In this document: positions 18,118-26,524 of the stretch, in pieces | Layout of the letters: every line of letters begins with the position of its first letter | Numbering within the stretch: the first letter of the stretch is position 1 | Assembly (NCBI GenBank): GCA_946498095.1 | Contig: CAMMMX010000004.1 | Span: 62,001 to 126,000, forward strand | Origin: an uncultured Clostridia bacterium | GTDB taxonomy: Bacteria; Bacillota; Clostridia; Oscillospirales; Ruminococcaceae | Length of the DNA stretch: 64,000 nucleotides | Direction of reading: 5' to 3' | The notes under the pieces: model-generated | Told to the model about the DNA's origin: nothing | Database searches by the model: none | What the model saw: the letters and a program-made list of their open reading frames with translations, nothing else | Translations under genes and position numbers: made by a program

Positions 18118-19578
18118 TCAATCCAGAACGCGATAGTGCAGATACTCAAATGTCGCGCTGCCTTCACCATAGGCAAAGATACCGGGGCGCAGGCTGAGGA
18201 ATCCGTCGCAGGTGTTGTGATGATAGGTGGACACGTCGACGACATGATTGATCTTCTTGTAATGAACACCATCCGTGCTGTAGAAGGTACGGATATACTG
18301 GTCGTCGTTTTCCACTTTAAAGTACAGCTTTTCTCCTTCCACCCGGACACCGGACAGCGGACGGGAATGCCGGATGACGTCCACGCCGCCGGGATGGAAA
18401 TCAAAGCCCGCGCTTTGTTCCTGATTGTAGAGAAAGGTGATACCTGCGCCGCAATCACCATGCAGGGTAATACAGGTGGTCAGCTCGTAACGCTTGTCGC
18501 CGGAGATGAACACCAACGGATTGGAATTGCTGCCCTGCGTCCCCTTGCCCTGGATCGTCAGACCGTCGGGGCCGAAGGTAAACCGGGACACATCATAGCC
18601 GCCAAAACCGCGGAAATGGTGCGGCATCTCGCCATTGCGGAAGTCCACCGACAAGCTCGCCCTGCTTTGGACTGCTTCGCCCGCCGGCTTTTTCAGAGGC
18701 AGGTCGGCCCGCACGCCGTCAGGAGTCTTAAACCAGCCATCCGCCGTCAGTTCCAGAGGCTCCAGAAGCGTCTGGCGGCCGAAGGTCATGTAGCCGTTTT
18801 CATAGGCGTGGTAAATTATGTACCAGTTTCCCTTGACGTCGTCGATCAGGGTGCCGTGTCCCTTGCAAATCCACTTCTCGTTTCGCGATTGTGCCCGCAG
18901 GATGGGATTATAGGGGGAGAACTCCCACGGCCCTTTGACGGATTTGGATCGTGCCTGGACAATCATATGCCCTGTCGCGGGACCGGCGGTGCCGCCCTCC
19001 GCGGTGGTCAGATAATAGTAATCGCCGACCTTCTTGATCTTCGGCCCTTCCATAAAAACGCCTTCGATGTCCCATTCGTCCGGCACCGGCCATTCTTGGA
19101 TACGTTGTTCCACTTTGGACACCGCCTTGGTTCCCGTCGCGTCCAGCTGTACAAAATTGCCGCCGGACAGGTACAGGTAACGGTTACCGTCCTCGTCGAC
19201 GCAGTGGCCGGGGTCAATGCAGGGAATATGTAGGTTGATCGGCGCGCACCAGGGGCCTTCGATACAGTCGGCGTAGGAGACCCAGTTGTTGCCGGAGCCG
19301 GTGTAGAAGTACAGATAAAAACGTCCCTCGTGCTGGATGAGGTCGGGCGCCCAAACGTCCTCGTCAAAGCCCTGGATGGGATTGGAAAACCACTCCCAGT
19401 TGACCATGTCCTTGGAATGGTAGAGCGTCAGTGAAGGGTAGTAGACGAAGGAAGAGCAGGCGAGGTAGTAGTCCTCTCCTACCCGCAGGATGGAGGGATC
19501 GGGGTAGTCCCCGTTGAGTACGGGATTCAGATAGGTGCCGTTTCCTTGATCGCATTTGTGTCCCTGATCGATAAACAT
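18118..19578 (-). CDS. Glycoside hydrolase family 43 (beta-xylosidase/arabinofuranosidase type)
   Basis: A 486-residue protein with a five-bladed propeller followed by a C-terminal beta-sandwich, the usual GH43 layout. The three catalytic acids are visible: Asp in NGDYPDPS (about 22-29), the modulator Asp in CIDPGH (about 120-125) and the acid Glu in FMEGPKI (E177). Such enzymes remove xylose or arabinose from hemicellulose oligomers. No signal peptide is seen, so action inside the cell is likely. It lies 50 bp downstream of the GH113-like gene on the same strand. Confidence 0.92.
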   Translation of the reverse strand: MFIDQGHKCDQGNGTYLNPVLNGDYPDPSILRVGEDYYLACSSFVYYPSLTLYHSKDMVNWEWFSNPIQGFDEDVWAPDLIQHEGRFYLYFYTGSGNNWVSYADCIEGPWCAPINLHIPCIDPGHCVDEDGNRYLYLSGGNFVQLDATGTKAVSKVEQRIQEWPVPDEWDIEGVFMEGPKIKKVGDYYYLTTAEGGTAGPATGHMIVQARSKSVKGPWEFSPYNPILRAQSRNEKWICKGHGTLIDDVKGNWYIIYHAYENGYMTFGRQTLLEPLELTADGWFKTPDGVRADLPLKKPAGEAVQSRASLSVDFRNGEMPHHFRGFGGYDVSRFTFGPDGLTIQGKGTQGSNSNPLVFISGDKRYELTTCITLHGDCGAGITFLYNQEQSAGFDFHPGGVDVIRHSRPLSGVRVEGEKLYFKVENDDQYIRTFYSTDGVHYKKINHVVDVSTYHHNTCDGFLSLRPGIFAYGEGSATFEYLHYRVLD

Positions 19579-19628
19579 CGTTGATTCTCCTTTTTTTCAT
19601 ATGATAGCGGTAGGCTCGCTATATTTTC

Positions 19629-20561
19629 TCACTGCCGAGAGGCGTAAAAATCGGAAATGACCTGACAAGCAGGTTTGCCGTAAAAATGATAACCGTCGTG
19701 CGTTTGGCCCTTTTCTTTCGGATAGAGATGGGTTGGCCAATCCCACAGACCAAAGCCGCCCACCCAGTCACGTTGCGCACATTTTTCAAACATAACATGA
19801 TAAAAATCCGCCTGCGCCTGCAGGGACAGACGCCCGGGACGAGACCAGTCGTTCGGTACCGCCGGTGACGTATCCCGTGCCATGCAGCCTGCCTCGGCGA
19901 AAAAGAAAGGACGATCGAATTTCCGTAAGACCTTTTCAATACGGTCGAGCTGGTTATCCCAGTCGTCGATGGGGTAATACCCGCTGGAAGAAATCAAATC
20001 GCAGGCGTCCCACCAAGCCACCTCACCCTCTTGGTACTTGTCAGTGTTATAGGTAATCAGTCCCCCATAGACTCCTCGGATTTGGGCGATCATTTCCCTC
20101 CAGTACGCTTCCTTGCGCTGTGCCTGCACCATCTCGCAGCCGATGATCAGATACTCGCAGCCGGTCTCCTGCGCCAAGCGGGCGAAGCGCAGCTGGTAGT
20201 CGGCATAGTTTTTGAACCAGTTGCCCCATTTCGGCTCACAAGGAACGTCGATGTCAAAGAAGTTAATATGCGCCCGCCAGACGCCATTGGCACAGTTGAC
20301 GGTGGGTTTGAGCATGACCTTCATACCCAGGCTTTTCGCCAGCGCGACCATCTCGCGGATCTCGTCGTCGGTGGGGACACGCGCCGGAGACATATCGATC
20401 TCCTCACTGTGCGCAGTCTCCATCAGCGCCGCAGGCGCGAAGATGACGGTATCCGCGTTGGTTTCCTCCCGCATGGTCTGCAGCGATTCTTTGGCCCTTT
20501 CGTCGGCAAAGACCCCGCTGGGGGCACAAAAACCGAAAGTGACCCCTTTGATAAACTCCAT
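19629..20561 (-). CDS. GH113-like TIM-barrel glycoside hydrolase
   Basis: A 310-residue single-domain TIM barrel that resembles GH113/GTA-like hydrolases. The likely acid/base glutamate is in YLIIGCEM (E143) and the nucleophile in FFFAEAGC (E223), at the ends of strands four and seven as in clan GH-A. GH113 includes beta-mannanases, but the substrate here is uncertain. No signal peptide. ATG 20561 has GAGGGAGG upstream and is preferred to an in-frame ATG 28 codons earlier. It is first in the leftward GH operon, behind a good promoter. Confidence 0.8.
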   Translation of the reverse strand: MEFIKGVTFGFCAPSGVFADERAKESLQTMREETNADTVIFAPAALMETAHSEEIDMSPARVPTDDEIREMVALAKSLGMKVMLKPTVNCANGVWRAHINFFDIDVPCEPKWGNWFKNYADYQLRFARLAQETGCEYLIIGCEMVQAQRKEAYWREMIAQIRGVYGGLITYNTDKYQEGEVAWWDACDLISSSGYYPIDDWDNQLDRIEKVLRKFDRPFFFAEAGCMARDTSPAVPNDWSRPGRLSLQAQADFYHVMFEKCAQRDWVGGFGLWDWPTHLYPKEKGQTHDGYHFYGKPACQVISDFYASRQ

Positions 20562-20630
20562 CCTCCGATTCCTCCCTCTTTTCTCTTTCTGAAAGTACGA
20601 TGTTCCACTTCGGGATATGATTTCCCGTTT

Positions 20631-20659
20631 ATTGTAACGCATCATACTACGGAAATCAA
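20631..20659 (-). promoter_or_regulatory. Sigma-A promoter of the GH operon
   Basis: Read on the minus strand: -35 TTGATT, 17-bp spacer, -10 TACAAT. The -35 box overlaps the stop codon region of tex, so the GH genes have their own promoter and need not depend on tex transcription. Confidence 0.7.
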
Positions 20660-22833
20660 GTGTTTCTTTTCGGCGTTTTCATCGTCAGTGAAATACGTTT
20701 CCGTTTTTCGTCGACACCAAGCACCCATACCGTCACAACCTGCCCCACCTTGACTACTTCCAGAGGATGCTTGATATAGCGGTCGGACATTTGCGAGATA
20801 TGGACCAATCCGTCCTCATGCACGCCAATGTCGACGAAGGCGCCGAAGTCGGTGATATTGCGGACGGTGCCCTGAAGCTGCATGCCTTCTTTCAGATCAG
20901 ACAGTTCCAGCACGTCGGCCCGCAGGACGGGCGGCGGGAGTTCGTCGCGTGGGTCGCGGCCCGGTTTTTGCAGTTCGGCAATGATGTCGCGCAGCGTTAG
21001 TTCCCCTTCTCCTGTTTCGGCGCAGAGGCGTTCCATGCCAATCTCTTCCGCCCGTTGGGAGAGCTGGGAAAGCGCGCCGTTTTTCACGTCAGCCAGCGTG
21101 TAGCCGCAGAGAGACAGCAGCTTCTCCGTGCTCTGATAGGATTGCGGGTGTACGGCCGTCGCATCCAGTACGTTTTTGGCGTCGGGGATGCGCAAAAAGC
21201 CGGCACATTGCTCAAAGGCCTTTTTGCCGAGCTTGGGCACCTTCAGCAAGGATTGGCGCGACGGGAAGGGGCCGTTTTCCTCCCGGTAGGCGATGACATT
21301 TTTCGCAACGCTGCCGCTGAGCCCGGCGATATGGGACAAAAGCGGCTGGGAGGCGGTGTTGAGATCTACACCGACAGTGTTGACACAGCTTTCCACTACG
21401 CCATCCAGGGCGCCGTCCAGCCGCTTTTGCGGCATGTCATGCTGATATTGCCCGACACCGATCGATTTAGGATCGATTTTGACCAGCTCGGCCAGAGGGT
21501 CCTGTAACCGGCGCGCAATCGAGACAGCGCTGCGCAGCGAAACATCGTACTGCGGAAATTCTTCCGCCGCCAGCTTGGACGCCGAGTAGACCGACGCACC
21601 CGCCTCGGAAACGATCGCATATCCCACCGTCGCGTCGATCTCCTTCAGCAGCCCGGCGACGAAGGCTTCGCTCTCCCGTGACGCCGTCCCGTTGCCGATG
21701 GCGATGACGGTGACGCCGTACTTTTCTATCAGCGCGCACAGTTTCTTTTTTGCTTCCTCTACCTTGTTCTGCGGCGGCGTCGGGTAGACAACCGCTGTGT
21801 CTAGGACCTTGCCGGTACCATCGACGACCGCGATTTTGCAGCCAGTCCGGTAAGCGGGGTCCAAACCAAGCGTCACCGCGCCCTTGACGGGCGGCTGCAT
21901 CAGCAGCTGGCGCAGGTTTTCGGCAAACACCCGAATGGCCTGTTCCGATGCCTTCTCTGTGAGTTCGGAGCGGATTTCCCGTTCGATCGACGGCGCGATC
22001 AGACGGTCGTAGGCGTCGTCGCAGGCTGCTGCAACGATATCCCCGCAGGCATTGCTGCGTTTGACATAGCGCTGCTGGATACGACGGCAGATCTCCGCGG
22101 CGTCCACCTGGATACGTACCTTGAGCTGTCCCTCTCGTTCCCCGCGATCCAACGCGAGAACCCGGTGCCCGGCGATTTTACGTACTGGCTCGGCAAAGTC
22201 AAAGTACATCCCATAGACGCTCTTCTCCTCCTGTTCCTCTTTTGTCCGTGCTTCCTCCGTCGCCTTCGACAGCGTCTCGCCAGTACGGATACTTTCTGCC
22301 CGGACCAGTTTCCGCACCGCCGCATCGTCTGACACAAGCTCCGCCAGAATATCGGACGCGCCTTGCAATGCCTCTGTTACGGTATCAATGCCCTTTTCAG
22401 CGCTGACATACGGTTGTGCAAGCGCCGCAGGATCCGTCTCCTCCTGCTTTAAGATGGTCAGTGCGAGCGGTTCGAGGCCTTTTTCCTTCGCGACCGAGGC
22501 GCGCGTCTTGCGTTTGGGCCGGTAAGGGCGGTACAAATCCTCCACCTCGGACAGCGTCGCAGCGTTCTCCACCTCGGCGCGCAGTTCATCCGTCAGCTTG
22601 CCCTGCGCGTCGATTTGGGCAAGCACCTCCTCGCGGCGTTTGTCCAGCCCGCGCAGGTATTCCAGCCTGTCGGCGAGCGCGCGGAGAAGTTGATCGTCCA
22701 GTGAGCCGGTCGCCTCCTTTCGATAACGGGCGATGAAGGGGATGGTATTCCCGTCATCGATAAGCCGAACCGTGTTCTCCACCTGTTGCGGCTTCAGCGA
22801 AAATTCCCGGGTCAATGCGGCTATTATATCCAT
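20656..22833 (-). CDS. tex: Tex family RNA-binding transcription accessory protein
   Basis: A 725-residue Tex protein, near the usual size of this family. It has the N-terminal Tex helical domain (IPFIARYRKEATGSLDD), a YqgF-like RNase fold (GLDPAYRTGCKIAVVDG at about 320), helix-hairpin-helix repeats, and a C-terminal S1 RNA-binding domain (GAFVDIGVHEDGLVHISQ). Tex proteins bind nucleic acid and influence transcription and RNA turnover. ATG 22833 has AGGAAAGGA eight bases upstream; an earlier ATG ten codons up is less likely. Its promoter diverges from that of dcd. Confidence 0.96.
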   Translation of the reverse strand: MDIIAALTREFSLKPQQVENTVRLIDDGNTIPFIARYRKEATGSLDDQLLRALADRLEYLRGLDKRREEVLAQIDAQGKLTDELRAEVENAATLSEVEDLYRPYRPKRKTRASVAKEKGLEPLALTILKQEETDPAALAQPYVSAEKGIDTVTEALQGASDILAELVSDDAAVRKLVRAESIRTGETLSKATEEARTKEEQEEKSVYGMYFDFAEPVRKIAGHRVLALDRGEREGQLKVRIQVDAAEICRRIQQRYVKRSNACGDIVAAACDDAYDRLIAPSIEREIRSELTEKASEQAIRVFAENLRQLLMQPPVKGAVTLGLDPAYRTGCKIAVVDGTGKVLDTAVVYPTPPQNKVEEAKKKLCALIEKYGVTVIAIGNGTASRESEAFVAGLLKEIDATVGYAIVSEAGASVYSASKLAAEEFPQYDVSLRSAVSIARRLQDPLAELVKIDPKSIGVGQYQHDMPQKRLDGALDGVVESCVNTVGVDLNTASQPLLSHIAGLSGSVAKNVIAYREENGPFPSRQSLLKVPKLGKKAFEQCAGFLRIPDAKNVLDATAVHPQSYQSTEKLLSLCGYTLADVKNGALSQLSQRAEEIGMERLCAETGEGELTLRDIIAELQKPGRDPRDELPPPVLRADVLELSDLKEGMQLQGTVRNITDFGAFVDIGVHEDGLVHISQMSDRYIKHPLEVVKVGQVVTVWVLGVDEKRKRISLTMKTPKRNT

Positions 22834-22903
22834 GTCTCGGTTCCTTTCCTGATCATTGTCCATGTATCATGCGTCCATCCGCTTGAATCGGACGTCTTTC
22901 TTC

Positions 22904-22932
22904 ATTATAACGGATTCGCATCACGCGGGCAA
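22904..22932 (-). promoter_or_regulatory. Sigma-A promoter of tex
   Basis: On the minus strand: TTGCCC, 17-bp spacer, TATAAT. It is back to back with the dcd promoter; the two -35 boxes are only 9 bases apart. Confidence 0.8.
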
Positions 22933-22941
22933 GTCCAATGC

Positions 22942-22970
22942 TGGACAGCTGCGTCCGCCTTCGCTATACT
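22942..22970 (+). promoter_or_regulatory. Sigma-A promoter of dcd
   Basis: TGGACA, 17-bp spacer, TATACT on the plus strand, about 35 bases before the dcd start codon. It forms a divergent pair with the tex promoter. Confidence 0.7.
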
Positions 22971-23003
22971 GATAAACATCTGAAAGGAAGGGTGTGTCCT
23001 CCT

Positions 23004-23520
23004 ATGATACTGTCCGGACAGGAAATGATGCGTCACATCAGCGGAGGCATCGTTATCAAGCCGTTCGATGAAAAAACGTCAACCCCAACAGCTATAACCT
23101 CTCCCTGCACACGAGCTGCTCGTCTATGAAAACGGCGTTCTTGACATGAAAACACCAAATCCCACCCGCAGGCTCACCATCCCCGAGGACGGCCTTGTCC
23201 TCGAACCGGGACGCCTCTACCTCGGACGTACACGCGAGTATACCAAAACCGACCGTTTCGTCCCCATGCTGGAGGGACGCTCCTCCACCGGGCGGCTCGG
23301 GCTATTCATTCACGTCACCGCGGGCTTCGGCGACGTCGGTTTCGCAGGTTACTGGACGCTGGAGATTTTCTGCGTCCAGCCCATCCGGATCTATCCCGGC
23401 GTCCAGATCTGCCAGATCTATTACCACGATATCCTCGGCGACTATACCCCCTACCACAGCGGTAAGTACCAGAATAATACCGGCATCCAGCCTTCCCTCC
23501 TCTACCGCGATTTTGAATAA
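23004..23520 (+). pseudogene. dcd: dCTP deaminase, disrupted by two -1 frameshifts
   Basis: The reading frame starts at ATG 23004 (GAAAGGAAGGG upstream) as MILSGQEMMRHISGG and ends at 23520 with QPSLLYRDF, both typical of dCTP deaminase, which makes dUMP precursor from dCTP. In between, the frame breaks twice: near 23077, where the A-run after GATG has six A instead of the seven needed to encode DEKNVNPNSYNLSLH, and near 23108, where one G is missing from the codons for HDEL. Restoring both bases gives one continuous protein of about 172 residues. The core LYLGRTREYTKTDRFVPMLE is perfectly kept, so the decay is very recent or the indels are sequence errors. Confidence 0.85.
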
Positions 23521-23550
23521 CACTCCTTCGCCGCACGACGAGAGAGGACT

Positions 23551-23749
23551 GCCCCGGGGTTTCACCCCGGACCCCACTTAAGGAACTTTTTTGAAAAAAA
23601 GTTCCTTAAGAATCTTCAAAAAACTTTACTAGATGCTTGAAGGGGACTCCTTTAGGAGTCCCCTTCAAGCATTTAATAAAGTTCTTGGGGATTTTTAAGG
23701 GGACTTCTTTCAAGAAGTCCCCTTAATGGAGTCTGAGGCAAAGCCTCAG
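23551..23749. repeat. Cluster of five palindromes (dispersed-repeat-like spacer)
   Basis: Five hairpins follow each other: 23554-23559/23565-23570 (CCGGGG arm), 23577-23592/23595-23610 (16 bp, perfect), 23633-23650/23655-23672 (18 bp, perfect, TTTA loop), 23695-23709/23712-23726 (15 bp, perfect) and 23733-23739/23743-23749 (7 bp). The third is further enclosed by AACTTTA/TAAAGTT. Two stems share the core AAGGGGACT. The layout resembles intergenic palindromic repeat units of gut Clostridia. It lies between convergent dcd and the methyltransferase gene and could terminate both. Confidence 0.85.
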
Positions 23750-23780
23750 GATAGCTCTCCCTCATCGTGTGACGGAGGGG

Positions 23781-24839
23781 TTATTTCACAATTCCGTTCT
23801 TACGGGCGATTTCCTCGCCGTAACGGTAGGACTCGCTGTAGAGCATTTTGAGGCTATCGACAGGACAGTCTTCATTGATACCGTTGCCGGCGGTGAACAT
23901 AAATCGGCCGTCCTTACGGTAATAGGTATCGAACAGGTGATGGATCTCGTTCTTGACATCCTCGGTGGTACCCCATGGAATGGTCTGCTGGACATCGAAA
24001 CCGGCCCAGAAGCAAATCTGGTCTCCGAACTTCTTTGCGATTTGAACCTCATCCATGGTGTACTTCTGCACGGGATGGAATACATCCACGCCGGCTTCAA
24101 TCAACTGGGGTAACAGCGCCTCGTTGTCGCCGCAGCTATGGAGCCATAAATGCATACCCAGCTCATGCGCTTTGTCACAGACCCTCTTGTAATAGGGGAA
24201 GAAAAATTCCCGGAAGATTTCCGGCGAGAAGAAGGGCCCTTTTTGGGTGCCGAGGTCGTCGCTGACAAGCAGACCGTCGAGATTAAGTTCCCGTTTGCCG
24301 CGCTCAAGTACCGCACAATAGAAGTCTGCGGCCTTGGAGAACAGACGGTGTACCTCGTCGGGATAAAGGTAATAGTCGGTCAAAGCGTTCTGCATACCGC
24401 GCAGATTCCAGTGGAACTCATAGAAAAAGTACCAGAAATGCCCTAAACGATAGCGTTTGTCATTTCGGTCAAATTCCGGCCACATGTTCGGATAATTCGG
24501 GTTGGGGAAATGCTCCAGCACGCCATCCAGTTCGGTATCGTAGTCCTCGATCGCCGCATGTTCATCGAGCGCCTTGTTGTCGCCCTTCTGGGGGTCGTCC
24601 TTGTTGGCCCAGCGGTAGTCGGGATCGTCGGCGGGCGCTTCAAACTTACCCGGCCAGTTGAAATAGACGGTCTGTACATCGCAGGGATAGGTTTCCATCA
24701 GCTCCTCGATTTGCCTGCGCTCCTCCGGCGGATAACCCCACGGATGCGTCCACATCTGCAGGATTACCGGTACGCGGGAGGCTGCGCCCTTGCCTTCGAT
24801 GACGCTGATGACTTCCTCTCTGGTTAAAGGCTGATACAT
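23781..24839 (-). CDS. Uroporphyrinogen decarboxylase family (MtaA/CmuA-like) methyltransferase
   Basis: A 352-residue TIM-barrel protein of the UroD superfamily. It keeps the zinc ligands typical of the cobamide methyltransferase branch, HxC in HLWLHSCGD (H234, C236) and a distal Cys in INEDCPVDS (C325), which true HemE lacks. No heme genes are near. Members transfer methyl groups between corrinoid proteins and small thiols or remove methyl groups from methoxylated compounds; no corrinoid protein gene is adjacent, so the role is open. ATG 24839 has AAGGAGG upstream, chosen over an ATG 38 codons earlier. It has its own promoter. Confidence 0.8.
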   Translation of the reverse strand: MYQPLTREEVISVIEGKGAASRVPVILQMWTHPWGYPPEERRQIEELMETYPCDVQTVYFNWPGKFEAPADDPDYRWANKDDPQKGDNKALDEHAAIEDYDTELDGVLEHFPNPNYPNMWPEFDRNDKRYRLGHFWYFFYEFHWNLRGMQNALTDYYLYPDEVHRLFSKAADFYCAVLERGKRELNLDGLLVSDDLGTQKGPFFSPEIFREFFFPYYKRVCDKAHELGMHLWLHSCGDNEALLPQLIEAGVDVFHPVQKYTMDEVQIAKKFGDQICFWAGFDVQQTIPWGTTEDVKNEIHHLFDTYYRKDGRFMFTAGNGINEDCPVDSLKMLYSESYRYGEEIARKNGIVK

Positions 24840-24965
24840 CGGTAAAATCCTCCTTGACCGCAAGTGCCGCTTACCGGCCCATGCTGCACATTTGTAAGCC
24901 AACGGCTTCCTCGGACAGCCGCTCCTATCATGAGCGTGCTCGTGCCCGGACATTTCACTACTGGT

Positions 24966-24994
24966 ATTATAGCATCCCGGTACGGATTACACAA
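24966..24994 (-). promoter_or_regulatory. Sigma-A promoter of the UroD-family gene
   Basis: On the minus strand: TTGTGT, 17-bp spacer, TATAAT. It lies about 125 bases upstream of the start codon, leaving a moderately long leader. Confidence 0.75.
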
Positions 24995-25155
24995 GCCCTT
25001 TTTTTAAATTTCTTTTTTGTTGTGTTTCGATACAAAGATTCCAACGTAGCAGAGGGAACAAAATATGGGCAGCGAAAATTGCGCTGCCCACAGGGACACG
25101 TTCCCAAAGGGAATGGATCCTGACTGGAGTATGGAGGATGGCTTGTTATGAGCAT

Positions 25156-25188
25156 TGCCGCAAAAAAGTAAGAAGAAGTTTTGCGGCA
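25156..25188. terminator. Hairpin after the secreted hypothetical gene
   Basis: Perfect 10-bp stem (25156-25165 with 25179-25188) just beyond the stop of the minus-strand gene at 25194. A second hairpin of 9 bp (TGGGCAGCG arm) lies at about 25066-25090. No long T-run follows on the minus strand, so terminator function is only probable. Confidence 0.5.
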
Positions 25189-25193
25189 TCCGT

Positions 25194-25781
25194 TCATTCG
25201 TCTATTTGAAGCACCTGTGAACGGATTTCATATCTGGCCAAATCGTCGCCTGCAATGGTAAAACGGATCATGTCCGGCTCAAAGCCGATTTCCGGGTAAA
25301 AACGATCCACGTACTTCTCCAGGTTCTCAAGAAGCTCCTTCGTCCGATCCGTCCGGATGGAGACGTCCACAACGTTATCCAGCTCGGACACACCGCTTCC
25401 CACGACGCCGTACTGCCGTGTTGTTTTTGAAATAACGTCCTGCAGCTCTTGCAGACGTTTTAGGGAGTAACGCACCGTGTTGTACTGCGTGTCCTCTCCT
25501 ACGAGCGAGCGGTACAGCTCGTCGCTGCAACCCTCGACGACGTTGATGTGGAGCTGCCCTGCGTCGTCGACGTACAGGCCGCCGTAGCTGTCAGGGTATT
25601 TGCCATTCAGGTGCGCGAGTACTTTCCATGCGGCTGCTTCGGAGCGCAGGTACAATTCCATGTCGATGGAGGATGTTGGCGAGACCTCGCGCGCTCCTAT
25701 CGCCGACACGCCGCCGAGCGCACAGAGCAGGCATGCGGCCGTCACGACGGAAAGGGCTTTGATGGTGCGGGATAACAGCAT
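25194..25781 (-). CDS. Secreted hypothetical protein
   Basis: A 195-residue protein with a clear signal peptide (basic start, hydrophobic core, cleavage near residue 30). The mature part contains SYGGLYVDDAGQLHINVVEG and NVVDVSIRTDRTKELLENLE, alternating strand/helix blocks that recall the propeptide-like domain found ahead of some secreted S1 proteases; no protease domain follows. I do not recognise the family with confidence. The start at 25781 has AAGGAGG nine bases upstream, so an ATG seven codons earlier, which overlaps that site, is rejected. It diverges from the hyd leader. Confidence 0.6.
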   Translation of the reverse strand: MLLSRTIKALSVVTAACLLCALGGVSAIGAREVSPTSSIDMELYLRSEAAAWKVLAHLNGKYPDSYGGLYVDDAGQLHINVVEGCSDELYRSLVGEDTQYNTVRYSLKRLQELQDVISKTTRQYGVVGSGVSELDNVVDVSIRTDRTKELLENLEKYVDRFYPEIGFEPDMIRFTIAGDDLARYEIRSQVLQIDE

Positions 25782-25910
25782 TGTCAAGAACCTCCTTCCC
25801 AATGGGATGAAACAGAAAAAATTTGAATCCTATACATATCCATCATAACAGATTGGAGAAAAATTGCAACATATGACAAGGGAATATCGGTGTTTGTCAC
25901 TTTCTCTCGC

Positions 25911-25939
25911 TTGACGCATGTTCGATCCAATGGTATAAT
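25911..25939 (+). promoter_or_regulatory. Strong sigma-A promoter of the hyd leader
   Basis: TTGACG, exactly 17 bp, TATAAT. Transcription should start near 25946, giving a leader of about 275 bases before the first gene. Confidence 0.9.
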
Positions 25940-25945
25940 AATGAC

Positions 25946-26124
25946 GTATCAGTGATATAGGTTACCAGCTTCTGACCGAAAGGCCGCCCAGTGGGCCGCT
26001 GATCGGAAGGATCGACATAGAAAGTGCGACGCTGCCCGCTTCCTTTTGGGGAACGAGGGCTTTTGCGTAGTGGTTGCGGTCTTTTTATGCCCTTCGCTTC
26101 CGGTTTGGAAGCGAAGGGTTTTTT
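25946..26124 (+). ncRNA. Structured leader RNA ending in a terminator, upstream of hyd genes
   Basis: Between a near-consensus promoter and an intrinsic terminator lies a stretch of about 180 bases with nested pairing: GACCG at 25974-25978 with CGGTC at 26077-26081 closes a multibranch; inside are a GGCC-based hairpin near 25982-26000 and a stem ACGC 26029-26032 with GCGT 26065-26068 that encloses GCCC/GGGC pairing. The downstream genes start 98 bases after the terminator. This is the layout of a riboswitch or attenuator, or of a separate small RNA such as a 6S-type RNA. I could not match it to a known family by eye. Confidence 0.6.
26090..26124 (+). terminator. Intrinsic terminator within the hyd leader
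   Basis: Perfect 12-bp stem (26090-26101 with 26107-26118), 5-base loop, then six T. It lies before the hyd genes, so it either ends a small RNA or acts as a conditional terminator. Confidence 0.93.
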
Positions 26125-26221
26125 GCATGCTGGTTTGTTGGTAACGAGAAACATTGATTTCCACCGGCTATGCGTTGCCGGATGTGGATGAAACGGCAAA
26201 GAAGGAAAGGCGGAAGGCGAT

Positions 26222-26524
26222 ATGCCAAGTCAGGAAAAGCGTATTGGCACAGTGGGGATCCTTGTTCGGGACAACGAACGGGCGGATAAAGTCAACGAGG
26301 TGCTGCACCGTTTCGCACATATTATTGTTGGCAGGATGGGTGTCCCTTACCGGGAGCAGAACCTGGCCGTCATCGCGCTGATCATCGACGGCACCACTGA
26401 CGAAGTCGGCGCCATGACCGGCGCGCTTGGTCGAATCCAAGGGGTAAGCGTCAAGTCGGCGCTGCACAGCCCGCATGCACAACGGCCCATCAGCGACGAG
26501 AAAGCAGGTGGCACTGGTGGATGA
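26222..26524 (+). CDS. TM1266-family iron-only hydrogenase system regulator
   Basis: A 100-residue ACT/NikR-C-terminal-like protein, often named putative iron-only hydrogenase system regulator. It has the pattern KRIGTVGILVRD, VGRMGVPYR, and NLAVIALIIDGTTDEVGAM. The family is nearly always next to hyd maturase genes, as here; its exact function is unknown. The C-terminal coding end overlaps the likely hydE start by 8 bases. Ribosome site GGAAGG lies just upstream of ATG 26222. Confidence 0.88.
   Translation: MPSQEKRIGTVGILVRDNERADKVNEVLHRFAHIIVGRMGVPYREQNLAVIALIIDGTTDEVGAMTGALGRIQGVSVKSALHSPHAQRPISDEKAGGTGG

Noticed and set aside
23781..24839. True uroporphyrinogen decarboxylase (hemE)
   Set aside because: It carries HxC...C zinc ligands of the methyltransferase branch and no heme genes are nearby.
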